Assembly (NCBI RefSeq): GCF_001620055.1
Contig: NZ_LQGY01000035.1
Location: 24,819 to 88,818 of the forward strand
DNA length: 64,000 bases
Source of the DNA: Agromyces sp. NDB4Y10
GTDB lineage: Bacteria > Actinomycetota > Actinomycetes > Actinomycetales > Microbacteriaceae
Direction of reading: 5' to 3'
Shown here: positions 17,735 to 24,965 of the stretch, in pieces
Numbering within the stretch: the stretch's first letter is position 1
Layout: each line of letters starts with the position of its first letter
Program-made: the position numbers and the translations under genes
The notes under the pieces: generated by a model
Seen by the model: only the letters and a program-made list of their open reading frames with translations
Told to the model about the DNA's origin: nothing
Databases searched by the model: none

Positions 17735-20539
17735 TCAGCCCTGCTGCCCGGCCGTGCCCTGCACGTCGGCGGTGATCGGCGAACCGCCGCGGCGGGTGAC
17801 GAAGCAGTAGAAGTCGCGCTCGCCCGCGGCCCACTGCTCCTCGGTCACCGGGTAGGACCCCTCGACCTGCAGGTCGCCGGCCATCGCCGCCATATCGGGG
17901 TCGATGACGTTCTCGGCACCGCAGAGGGCCGCGACCTGTGCCTCGACCTCCGCCTCACCGGGGAAGGGCGCCGCCTCGTCGGTGGAGACCTCGCCGCGGA
18001 GCACCAGCTGGGCGGCGTGCGGCGTCGCGCAGTCGATCACCGTGAACTCCTCGGCCCACGGACCCTCGAACGGCTCGAGGCACTCGCCGCCGAAGAGCTC
18101 GTTCCAGGCGTACGTACCCGGCGGCTGCATGGCCGTGGGTTCCGTCGCCCCGCCGGCTCCGCCGTCGGCGGTCTCATCTCCTCCGCCTCGGAGCAGCTGG
18201 GCGCCGAACGCGATACCCGCGACCACGAGGAGCACGGCGGCGAGGCCGCCCGCGATCCACGCGAGGAGCTTCACCGGCGAACGCCCGCCCCGGTCGTCGT
18301 CGTCGTCCCGCGTCCGCGGTGCCGCCGGGCCGCCCCGACCGCCGCGGTCACCGCGGGCGTACCGGTCGTCATCGCGGCCGTACCGGTCGTACCGATCGTC
18401 ATCGCGGCCGTACCGGTCATCGCGCGCGTAGGCGCCGTACTGGTCGTCTCGGGCGTATCGGTCGTCGCGGGCGTCGTACGGGTCGACGTCGCGATCGCGC
18501 TGTGCCGCAGCACCACCGACGAGGGGGGTCGGCGCCGTGGCGCCGAAGCCGGCACCGCCGAACAGCGAGGCGAGGCCGTCGTCATCGCTCTCGTCGTCGA
18601 CGGCGTCCCGGTCGTGCGGGCCGTCGTACGCGAATCCGCGGGCGCGGTCGTCCCGGGGGTCGCGGCGGTCGTCGCGGTCGTACGGCGCATCCGCCCACTC
18701 GTCGCGGGGGTCCCGGTACTCGCGATCGTCCCGGTACTCGAGGTCGTCCCGGTACTCGCGATCGTCCCGGTGGTCGCGATCGCCGTACTCGGCCTCACGC
18801 GGGTCGGAGGGCACGTCCGCGTCATCCGCGATGCCGTCGTCGGGGATGGGATCCCACTGGTCGACCGCGGGGTACGGCTCAGGGGAACGGTCGTCGTCTC
18901 CGGAGCGCGCATCCCGGTCGTCGCGCGACCGTCCGGCCGGTGCGGCGTCGGAGTCGGAGTCGGACGCCCCGCGTCGGCGGGGACCCGGCCGGTCGTCCTC
19001 GACCGGGGCCTTGGGATCGGGCGCCGTCGGGTCGGGGGTGAGGTTCCAGAAGTAGCCGGCCTGCGCCATCTCGCGCGCCATGGGCGAGCCGTCCTGCTCG
19101 TCGTACGCGGGCTGCTCGGAGCGGGGCTCGTCGTACCGAGCCTCCCGGTCGTACTCCTGCCGGCCCCAGCCGTCCCGGTCGGAGCCCTGGTGATCACGGT
19201 CCTGCTGGTCCCAGCCCTGCCGGTCGTACGCCGGCTCGTCCGGAACCCGCTCGCCCGCGGCCCGCTGGTCATCCCAGCCCTGCTGGTCGTCGGCGTGGTC
19301 GTCGTACGCGTGCTCGCCCGGGGTCCGCTGGTCCCAACCCTGCTGGGCATACGCCTGCTCGTCCTGAACCGGCTCGGCGGCGGCCCGCTGGTCCCAGCCC
19401 TGCTGGTCGTACGCCCGCGTGTCGGAACCCTGCTGGTCGTAGGCCCGCGTGTCGGAACCCTGCTGGTCGTAGCCCTGCTGGTCGTAGCCCTGCTGGTCAT
19501 AGCCCGGCTGGGCGTAGCCCTGCTGGTCGTACGCCTGCTGGTCCCAGCCCTGCGGCTCGTGCGCCCGCGGGTCGTACCCCGGCTGGTCGAACTCGTGGTC
19601 GTCGTACTGGCCCGACGCGTCGGCGTAGGCCTGCTCGTCGGAGTAGCCCCGGCCATCGTCGGATGCGGGAACCCGGTCGTCGCGCGTGGCCGCACCGGCG
19701 GCCGCCGGGTCCTCGTTGAGCGCCGACCAGAGCTGGTCGTCGAAATCGGTCCGGGCCGCGGGGAAGGCGGTGCCCGCGGGCGGGGTCACCGGGGTGAAGG
19801 ACTGCCGGGCGACCGGAGGCGGCGTGAACCCCGCGAACGGGGAGTCGGCCGATCCCGGCACGTCGCGCGGGTCGAGCGGAGGCTCGTCGCGGTGCGGCTC
19901 GACCGGGCGCCGGTCGTCGCGGGGTCGCTGCGGCGGCGGCTCCGCGGGGTCCGAGAGCTGGCGGAACGCCGCACGGAGACCGTCCTCGGTCTCGATGGGC
20001 TGCTCGCCCCAGGTCAGGGCGAAGTTCGCCGGCGGGGTGACCGGGCCGGGCGGCGGTGCCTGCGGGCCGCCGAAGGCCGGCGGCACGGGCGCCCCGCCCA
20101 CGGGCGGCTCGACCGACGTGAGCCGGTCGTCGGGCCGCTGCGGGTCGCGCGGCGTCGCCGGAGGTCGGCGGTCGTCCCAGCCGGGAGGCTGGTTCCACGC
20201 CGGGGCCTGCGGCTCCCACGTCGGAGCGGGCGCCTGCCGCGGCGGCTCCGCGCGCGGCGGAAGCGGCTCGCCCACGACGGGAAGCTCCCGCGTCGCGGCA
20301 TCCGTCTCGGACTGGGCGTCGGCGAGCGAGAACCAGTCGAGCGACTCCTCGCTGCGGCGGCGGGGTCGCTCCATGGGCGGCGGGGAGACCGGCTCGGCCG
20401 GCTGCTGGGGCGGTGCGACGGGCGGCTGGGGAGCCTGGCGGCCCTCGAGGTCGGGGCGACGGCCGCTGCCCAGCTGGCTGAGCAGCCAGTCGGCGTCGTT
20501 CATGTCGTCCGAGTCGTGGCGTCCGTCGCGTCGGTTCAT
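17735..20539 (-). CDS. Large repeat-rich membrane protein with C-terminal septum-formation-like domain
   Basis: A 934-residue protein in three parts. Residues 1 to about 760 are hydrophilic and probably disordered: Pro-rich first, then Asp/Gln/Tyr/Arg repeats (YDQQG pentads, DDREYR hexads, DDRYGRD units). A single transmembrane helix follows (KLLAWIAGGLAAVLLVVAGIA), then an extracytoplasmic domain of about 120 residues with four cysteines (GGECLEPF, VIDCATPHAAQ, ALCGAENVI, FYCFVTR) that resembles the actinobacterial 'septum formation' domain. ATG at 20539 overlaps the pyrE stop (ATGA). Function unknown; a role at the cell envelope or division site is inferred only from the domain name. Confidence 0.8.
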   Translation of the reverse strand: MNRRDGRHDSDDMNDADWLLSQLGSGRRPDLEGRQAPQPPVAPPQQPAEPVSPPPMERPRRRSEESLDWFSLADAQSETDAATRELPVVGEPLPPRAEPPRQAPAPTWEPQAPAWNQPPGWDDRRPPATPRDPQRPDDRLTSVEPPVGGAPVPPAFGGPQAPPPGPVTPPANFALTWGEQPIETEDGLRAAFRQLSDPAEPPPQRPRDDRRPVEPHRDEPPLDPRDVPGSADSPFAGFTPPPVARQSFTPVTPPAGTAFPAARTDFDDQLWSALNEDPAAAGAATRDDRVPASDDGRGYSDEQAYADASGQYDDHEFDQPGYDPRAHEPQGWDQQAYDQQGYAQPGYDQQGYDQQGYDQQGSDTRAYDQQGSDTRAYDQQGWDQRAAAEPVQDEQAYAQQGWDQRTPGEHAYDDHADDQQGWDDQRAAGERVPDEPAYDRQGWDQQDRDHQGSDRDGWGRQEYDREARYDEPRSEQPAYDEQDGSPMAREMAQAGYFWNLTPDPTAPDPKAPVEDDRPGPRRRGASDSDSDAAPAGRSRDDRDARSGDDDRSPEPYPAVDQWDPIPDDGIADDADVPSDPREAEYGDRDHRDDREYRDDLEYRDDREYRDPRDEWADAPYDRDDRRDPRDDRARGFAYDGPHDRDAVDDESDDDGLASLFGGAGFGATAPTPLVGGAAAQRDRDVDPYDARDDRYARDDQYGAYARDDRYGRDDDRYDRYGRDDDRYARGDRGGRGGPAAPRTRDDDDDRGGRSPVKLLAWIAGGLAAVLLVVAGIAFGAQLLRGGGDETADGGAGGATEPTAMQPPGTYAWNELFGGECLEPFEGPWAEEFTVIDCATPHAAQLVLRGEVSTDEAAPFPGEAEVEAQVAALCGAENVIDPDMAAMAGDLQVEGSYPVTEEQWAAGERDFYCFVTRRGGSPITADVQGTAGQQG
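18713..18784 (-). repeat. 18-bp tandem repeat, four units, inside the repeat-rich gene
   Basis: Four near-identical 18-bp units read in frame as DDREYR (with variants DDLEYR and DHRDDR-like). Unit boundaries are 18713, 18731, 18749 and 18767. Confidence 0.8.
19401..19550 (-). repeat. 30-bp and 15-bp tandem repeats encoding YDQQG units
   Basis: Two 30-bp units at 19401-19430 and 19431-19460 differ at one base. They are followed by six 15-bp units from 19461 to 19550, each reading GYDQQ or a close variant. Unit length is always a multiple of three, so copy-number change would keep the frame. Confidence 0.85.
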
Positions 20540-21105
20540 GACAGTCCCAGATCCTTCAATCCGATGGCCGCGAGGTAGGGAACCCCCGCGGCTTCGATGA
20601 CCTCGCGTGCGCCCGTGTCGCGGTCGACGACGACCGCGACCGCGGCGACCTCCGCGCCCACGGCGCGCAGGGCCTCGATCGCCTTGAGCGGCGAGCCCCC
20701 GGTGGTCGAGGTGTCCTCGAGCACGATGACCCGCTTGCCGGCGACATCCGGCCCCTCGACCTGCTTGCCGCGGCCGTGGTCCTTCGGTTCCTTGCGCACG
20801 ACGAAGGCGTCGTAGGCGAGCCCGCGGGCCGCACCCTGGTGCAGGACCGCGGTGGCGATCGGGTCGGCTCCCATCGTCATGCCGCCGACGGCGGCGACCT
20901 CCGGAACCTCGGCGATGAGGTCGAGCATGACCTGCCCGATCAGCGGCGCCACGCGGTGGTCGAGGCTCACCTTGCGGAGGTCGACGTAGTACGTGGCCTT
21001 CTTGCCGCTGGTGAGCGTGAAGTCGCCGTGGAACACCGCCTCGCTCGAGATGAACTCGATGAGCTGTCGGCGGGCCTCGGCGGACTGGGGGTTCCGGGAA
21101 GTCAC
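20536..21105 (-). CDS. pyrE: Orotate phosphoribosyltransferase
   Basis: Converts orotate plus PRPP to OMP in pyrimidine synthesis. The 189-residue protein has the PRPP-binding motif VIVLEDTSTTGGSPLKAI and the flexible-loop Lys-rich segment VRKEPKDHGRGKQVEG, plus FTLTSGKKATYYVD near the N-terminus. GTG at 21105 has TAGAGT exactly 6 nt upstream, indicating a leaderless transcript. Other pyr genes are absent, so pyrE is unlinked here. It overlaps the large membrane-protein gene by 4 bp. Confidence 0.95.
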   Translation of the reverse strand: MTSRNPQSAEARRQLIEFISSEAVFHGDFTLTSGKKATYYVDLRKVSLDHRVAPLIGQVMLDLIAEVPEVAAVGGMTMGADPIATAVLHQGAARGLAYDAFVVRKEPKDHGRGKQVEGPDVAGKRVIVLEDTSTTGGSPLKAIEALRAVGAEVAAVAVVVDRDTGAREVIEAAGVPYLAAIGLKDLGLS

Positions 21106-21111
21106 CCGAAT

Positions 21112-21117
21112 ACTCTA
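21112..21117 (-). promoter_or_regulatory. -10 hexamer TAGAGT of pyrE (leaderless)
   Basis: TAGAGT ends 6 nt before the GTG at 21105. Confidence 0.6.
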
Positions 21118-21204
21118 CGTCGTGGTCCCTGAGTGCCGCGGGGTCGGATTCTCGGGGCTCGTGGGCCGCCGGGCACGGGCGGACGGCCCGGTTGCGGCAT
21201 CCGT

Positions 21205-22629
21205 TCAGCGACCGTCGCGGTGCTCGCCCTCCCGGCGCTCCTCGTCGCGCCGCCGTGAGGAACGGGTCGTCGTGGCCTCCGCGATGCGCGAGAGCACGGG
21301 CTCGTCGGACGGCGCGAGCACCGTGGGCAGGTCGATGTGGAACTCGGAGAGCTCCTGCGCGCTGCGTCGCATGAACCGGTAGAGCGCCGAGCCGATGAGC
21401 ACGCCCAGCGAGATCGACATGACCGTGACGAACGCGGCCGAGAAGTCGGCGATGCCGGCGGAGGCGGCGACCGCGCCCTCCGTGACGCCGATCACGCCCG
21501 ACGCCCCGGGCACGAGCACCCAGAAGGCCGGGAGGAAGATCATCTGCGACGGCACGCCGCCGCGGCGCAGGTCCTCGATCCACAGCACGAACGGCGTGAC
21601 GACGAGCGCGCCGATGAGCCCGCTCACCGCCGAGCCGAAGGCCAGGGCGCCGAGCTGCTGCGCCCCGTACGCCACCACGAGCGCGAGGAGCACCCAGCCG
21701 TAGCTGCGACCGGGGGCGGCGAAGTGGAGGTAGTTGCCGAGGCCGTACAGGGCGAGGCCGATGCCGGCGACCCACCACGGCAGCGTCGTGGACGCGTCGA
21801 GCGGGAGGTAGTCCTCGTTGCCGACGCCCACCACCGTGCCGGCCGTCAGGATGCCGAACGCGAGCAGGCCGAGCTGGACGAGGCCCGCGCCCAGCCGCGA
21901 CGTCCCGGCGACCATCTGCCCGGCCGCGAGCTCGCGCACGCCCGTGGTGAGGAGGGCGCCGGGCAGGAAGGTGGCCAGTGGCGCGATGAGCACGCGCAGC
22001 GGGTCGCCGAGCTCGACGTACGGCGCGAGGAGGAAGACGATGAGCGCGCACACGAAGGACGCGACGATGGGCAGGACGAGCGTCAGCGTCTGCGAGCGCA
22101 CGAGCTTCGCCACGCCGATGAGCGCGCCCAGGACGAAGCCGACGACCGCGGCCTGCCAGCTCGGAGCGAGGAGCAGCGCGAGCCCGGCGGTGAGCATGGC
22201 GTGGCCGAGGGTCCGCATGAACCAGTGCCGGGTGGGCGGCATCGCGCCGATCTCGTTGAGGCGACGGATGCCGTCGCCGGGCGAGATCGCCGCCTCGCGG
22301 GCCTCGCGCAGCAGCCGACCCATCTCGGCGATCTGGTCGAAGCGGAACGTCGCCTGCACCGACTTCAGCGCCACGCGTGCGGTGTCGCCGCGGCCCGTCT
22401 GCACGAACGCGATCGTGGGCAGCACGACCAGGTCGACGTCGTCGAGGCCGTAGGCACGCGCGATCTGCACGACGTCGGCGCGGATCCGGTCCACCGACTC
22501 CTGGGAGGCCGTCATGCCCTCGGCGAGACCGAGCAGGAAGGTGCGCAGGACGGCCGGGTCGTCGACGGGCGCCCGGTGGGCGTCGCCCTCGGCGTCGGGG
22601 CGTTCGGGTGGGGTGGGGGTGATGGGCAT
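21205..22629 (-). CDS. thrE: Threonine/serine exporter family protein (ThrE-like)
   Basis: A 474-residue membrane protein of the ThrE type, in which the ThrE N-terminal (DUF1212) and C-terminal (DUF3815) halves are fused. The cytosolic start (LGLAEGMTASQESVDRIRADVVQIARAYG) precedes about ten transmembrane segments; hallmark LPAFWVLVPGASGVIG lies in the second half. Corynebacterium ThrE exports threonine and serine by proton antiport; the same role is inferred. ATG at 22629. Its likely promoter (TAGCGT at 22696-22701) leaves a leader of about 60 nt that begins with a perfect 17-bp palindrome. Confidence 0.9.
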   Translation of the reverse strand: MPITPTPPERPDAEGDAHRAPVDDPAVLRTFLLGLAEGMTASQESVDRIRADVVQIARAYGLDDVDLVVLPTIAFVQTGRGDTARVALKSVQATFRFDQIAEMGRLLREAREAAISPGDGIRRLNEIGAMPPTRHWFMRTLGHAMLTAGLALLLAPSWQAAVVGFVLGALIGVAKLVRSQTLTLVLPIVASFVCALIVFLLAPYVELGDPLRVLIAPLATFLPGALLTTGVRELAAGQMVAGTSRLGAGLVQLGLLAFGILTAGTVVGVGNEDYLPLDASTTLPWWVAGIGLALYGLGNYLHFAAPGRSYGWVLLALVVAYGAQQLGALAFGSAVSGLIGALVVTPFVLWIEDLRRGGVPSQMIFLPAFWVLVPGASGVIGVTEGAVAASAGIADFSAAFVTVMSISLGVLIGSALYRFMRRSAQELSEFHIDLPTVLAPSDEPVLSRIAEATTTRSSRRRDEERREGEHRDGR

Positions 22630-22672
22630 CCGCTCGCTCCGTCAGTCGCTCGGGCCCGGGTCGCGTGGGGTG

Positions 22673-22689
22673 ACCCGAGCTGCTCGGGT
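22673..22689 (+). promoter_or_regulatory. 17-bp perfect palindrome at the predicted thrE transcription start
   Basis: ACCCGAGC-T-GCTCGGGT. It lies directly downstream of the minus-strand hexamer TAGCGT (22696-22701), so it covers the expected +1. It could be a repressor operator or a 5'-terminal RNA hairpin. Confidence 0.5.
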
Positions 22690-22695
22690 GTCGTC

Positions 22696-22701
22696 ACGCT
22701 A
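22696..22701 (-). promoter_or_regulatory. Candidate -10 hexamer TAGCGT of thrE
   Basis: Minus-strand TAGCGT about 67 nt upstream of the thrE ATG, 6 nt before the palindrome edge. Confidence 0.4.
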
Positions 22702-22744
22702 TCGGCGGTGCACGCGGATGTCGAGGGCGGCCGCAGACGAACGA

Positions 22745-22786
22745 AGGGCCGCCCCGCGGGGTGTCCCTCCCCCGCGCGGCGGCCCT
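22745..22786 (-). terminator. GC-rich hairpin terminator after the 40-aa peptide gene
   Basis: AGGGCCGCC (22745-22753) pairs perfectly with GGCGGCCCT (22778-22786), and an inner GCGGGG/CCCCGC stem extends it. It follows the small-peptide stop by about 35 nt; there is no U-tract, as is common in high-G+C actinobacteria. Confidence 0.6.
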
Positions 22787-22820
22787 GCATCGGAGCCCGG
22801 GGGCTCCGCGGTCGCGCGAC

Positions 22821-22943
22821 TCAGACGGTGCGCGCGAACGTCTCGCGCGGCTGACGACGGTATCCGTCGCGAGCGGTCACGAGGACCGAGCCGACGACGC
22901 CGGCGATCGAGGCGCTGATGAGGAGGACGGTGAGGCTGAACAC
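22821..22943 (-). CDS. Small membrane peptide (40 aa)
   Basis: A 40-residue product with an N-terminal transmembrane helix (FSLTVLLISASIAGVVGSVL) and a basic tail (ARDGYRRQPRETFARTV). Support comes from a strong ribosome-binding site (GAAAGGA) 7 nt before the GTG at 22943, a terminator-like hairpin after the stop, and a divergent LysR gene. Function unknown. The position between thrE and the LysR gene suggests a role in, or regulation with, amino-acid export, but that is inference from order only. Confidence 0.6.
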   Translation of the reverse strand: MFSLTVLLISASIAGVVGSVLVTARDGYRRQPRETFARTV

Positions 22944-23042
22944 GGCGGTTCCTTTCGAGAGATCGTTGGAATGTCGGGCGACTGGGTGCGCCCTTGCACG
23001 TGTCCGACCCCTCAATTGTGACGGAGTAAACCGTTCAGCACA

Positions 23043-23048
23043 ATCTTA
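23043..23048 (-). promoter_or_regulatory. Candidate -10 hexamer TAAGAT of the 40-aa peptide gene
   Basis: Minus-strand TAAGAT. The 17-bp LysR palindrome (23065-23081) occupies its -35 region, a usual arrangement for LysR-type control of a divergent target. The leader would be about 90 nt and contains an imperfect inverted repeat ATTGTG (23015-23020) / CACAAT (23039-23044). Confidence 0.4.
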
Positions 23049-23064
23049 CGAAACTACACGGACG

Positions 23065-23081
23065 ATGTAGCATTGCTACAT
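23065..23081 (+). promoter_or_regulatory. LysR autoregulatory palindrome overlapping -10 and start codon
   Basis: ATGTAGCA-T-TGCTACAT, a perfect 17-bp palindrome. It contains the lysR -10 (TAGCAT, 23068-23073) and the A and T of the ATG at 23080, so bound regulator would block its own gene. Confidence 0.65.
23068..23073 (+). promoter_or_regulatory. -10 hexamer TAGCAT of the lysR gene (leaderless)
   Basis: TAGCAT ends 6 nt before the ATG at 23080. A -35-like TTACGA lies at 23046-23051 with a 16-bp spacer. Confidence 0.6.
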
Positions 23082-24045
23082 GGATGTACGCCGTCTCGAC
23101 CTCCTCCGCGAGCTCGCCGAGCGCGGCAGCGTGACCGCCGTCGCCGAGGCCACCGGCCGCACCCCGTCGGCGGTCTCCCAGCAGCTCAAGGTGCTCGAAC
23201 GCGAGGCGGGCATGCCGCTGACCGAGCGGGTCGGTCGCGGCGTCGTGCTCACCAGCGCCGGCCAGGCGCTCGCCCGCTCCGCGACGGAGGTCGCGATCGC
23301 CCTCGAGCGCGCGTCGGCGTTGTGGGACGAGTTCCGCAACCACCCGAGCGGCGAGGTGACGCTCCTCACGTTCCCGACGGTCGGCGCCACCCTCCTCCCC
23401 CAGGTGCTCACCGACCTCCGCGCCGTGACCGGGCTCGTGGTGCGCGCCACCGACCTCGACCCCGAACTGGCCGAGTTCCCCGACCTCGCCAACGAGTACG
23501 ACATCGTGCTCGCCCACACCATGCCGGGCGAGCTGCCGTGGGGCGGCCGCGGCCTGCGCGCCCTGCCGCTGCTCACCGAGCCGCTCGACGTCGGCCTCCC
23601 CGCCGGGCACCGGCTCGCCAACCGCGCGCTCGTGACGCCCGCCGACGTGGTCGGCGAGACCTGGCTCGGGGTGCCGAGCGGGTACCCGTTCGAGCGGATC
23701 CTCCACGCGATCGAGCAGGCGACCACCGGCCGCATCGAGATCAGCCAGCGGTTCAGCGACATGCGCATCGTCGAGGCGTTCATCCAGGCCGGCCACGGCA
23801 TCGCGCTCGTCCCCCGCTACACCTCGGGGGCGCTGCCTGAGGGCATCGTGCTGAAGCCGCTCCGTGGCGTGGCATCCGTTCGCCAGATCTTCGCCCTGGT
23901 GCGGCCGGATGTCGCGGAGCGCCTCGCCGTGCGGACCGTGCTCGAGGTCATCGTCGACCGAGCGGCACGGCTCGAGCAGGCGTACGGCCACCCGTCCCGC
24001 GGCACCCCCGCGGAGCCTGCGGGCGAGGCGTCCGCGGCCACCTAG
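23080..24045 (+). CDS. LysR-family transcriptional regulator
   Basis: A 321-residue LysR regulator. The winged helix-turn-helix (residues about 2-60: LDLLRELAERGSVTAVAEATGRTPSAVSQQLKVLE) is followed by the periplasmic-binding-protein-like effector domain (HPSGEVTLLTFPTVGATLLPQVL, then FIQAGHGIALVPRYT). It is divergent from the 40-residue membrane peptide and thrE, which are the obvious candidate targets; in Corynebacterium, exporter genes are commonly paired with divergent LysR activators. The inducer is unknown. The 17-bp palindrome overlapping its own start argues for autoregulation. Confidence 0.92.
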   Translation: MDVRRLDLLRELAERGSVTAVAEATGRTPSAVSQQLKVLEREAGMPLTERVGRGVVLTSAGQALARSATEVAIALERASALWDEFRNHPSGEVTLLTFPTVGATLLPQVLTDLRAVTGLVVRATDLDPELAEFPDLANEYDIVLAHTMPGELPWGGRGLRALPLLTEPLDVGLPAGHRLANRALVTPADVVGETWLGVPSGYPFERILHAIEQATTGRIEISQRFSDMRIVEAFIQAGHGIALVPRYTSGALPEGIVLKPLRGVASVRQIFALVRPDVAERLAVRTVLEVIVDRAARLEQAYGHPSRGTPAEPAGEASAAT

Positions 24046-24049
24046 GCGC

Positions 24050-24916
24050 TCACACCGACAGGCGCAGCCCCTCGCTCACGACGACCCGCGCGTGCGCGTT
24101 CGCGGCTCGGAGCGCCCCGCCCTCGGCGTGGTACTCGAACAGGCTCAGGCCCGCCCGATCGGCGAAGGCCACCCCGCCCGCCGTGTACGTGCCCGAGGTG
24201 AAGAACAGGGCGCGGCGGCCGTCGTGGGCGGCGACGCCGGCGAGCTCACGCACCTGCGCCACCGGCACCGCCGTGCGCTCGGCGAGGTTCTTGACCTGTG
24301 CGATCCAGTGCGCGCTGACCACGTCGACGCCGCCGTCGGCCGTGAACCGGGTCACCTCGGCGTCGAACGCCCCGAGGTGGCGCATCCAGTCGGCGACGAG
24401 CTGCTCGGCGCCTCGGTGCGACACCCCGTAGGGCTGCGGCGCCGGCCGCGGCCACGCCACCGCGAGCGGGAACGCCGGCTCGGCTCGGCCCGGACGCTGC
24501 GCCTCGAGCAGGCCCACGCGGGCGGCCAGCTCGGCGACGGCGCGCGCGAGCGATGCCGCACGGTCGTCGTGCGACTCGCGCAGCCAGCGCTGCACCACGG
24601 CGACGAGCACCGCGGCGACCACGAGCAGCACCGCGAACGCCGCCGGCCCGGCCGCGAGCGGCCAGGGGAACCCGGGCCGGTCGACGAGCGAGGACGCGGC
24701 GCCGCACGCGACCGCCCATGCTCCGGCGTACCCGACCCACCACCACCATGTCACCGGTCGCGGTGGCCCGGCCTCGGCGACGATGCGCGGCGCCGCGACG
24801 GCCGCTGCCCTCGCGACCGTCTCGCTCGCCGCGGCGGCCGGGAGGCCGAGCGGGACGCGCGCGCCGAGCCGCCGCCCGAGTTCGACCGCGGCGTGGTGGA
24901 GGGGCTCGGTCAGCAC
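24050..24916 (-). CDS. Membrane-anchored Mrr-like restriction-endonuclease-fold protein
   Basis: A 288-residue protein. Two hydrophobic segments (about residues 56-78 and 86-108) precede a coiled region and a C-terminal nuclease-like domain (about 165-275) with the PD-(D/E)XK arrangement of Mrr_cat: Glu171 in GAEQLVADWM, Asp198 in DGGVDV, and Gln207-Val-Lys209. This places a putative DNA-cleaving domain at the cytoplasmic membrane. No methyltransferase gene is nearby, so it would not be a classical restriction-modification pair. GTG at 24916 has TAGTAT 6 nt upstream; the promoter is back-to-back with that of the enoyl-CoA hydratase. Confidence 0.8.
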   Translation of the reverse strand: MLTEPLHHAAVELGRRLGARVPLGLPAAAASETVARAAAVAAPRIVAEAGPPRPVTWWWWVGYAGAWAVACGAASSLVDRPGFPWPLAAGPAAFAVLLVVAAVLVAVVQRWLRESHDDRAASLARAVAELAARVGLLEAQRPGRAEPAFPLAVAWPRPAPQPYGVSHRGAEQLVADWMRHLGAFDAEVTRFTADGGVDVVSAHWIAQVKNLAERTAVPVAQVRELAGVAAHDGRRALFFTSGTYTAGGVAFADRAGLSLFEYHAEGGALRAANAHARVVVSEGLRLSV

Positions 24917-24922
24917 GCACGC

Positions 24923-24928
24923 ATACTA
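24923..24928 (-). promoter_or_regulatory. -10 hexamer TAGTAT of the Mrr-like gene (leaderless)
   Basis: TAGTAT ends 6 nt before the GTG at 24916. Confidence 0.6.
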
Positions 24929-24953
24929 CGAGCGGCATACGACACCGGTCGCG

Positions 24954-24959
24954 TAGCAT
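24954..24959 (+). promoter_or_regulatory. -10 hexamer TAGCAT of the enoyl-CoA hydratase gene (leaderless)
   Basis: TAGCAT ends 6 nt before the ATG at 24966. Confidence 0.6.
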
Positions 24960-24965
24960 CCGAGG

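Noticed and set aside
18355..19550. Regularly spaced repeats resembling a CRISPR array
   Set aside because: Units are contiguous 15-, 18- and 30-bp in-frame codon repeats without unique spacers, and no cas genes are nearby.
20540..22051. Possible N-terminal extension of the repeat-rich membrane protein by about 500 residues
   Set aside because: The extension is out of frame with pyrE and thrE, which are clearly real on the same strand, and its composition is Arg/Gly/Pro noise. The ATG overlapping the pyrE stop is a better start.
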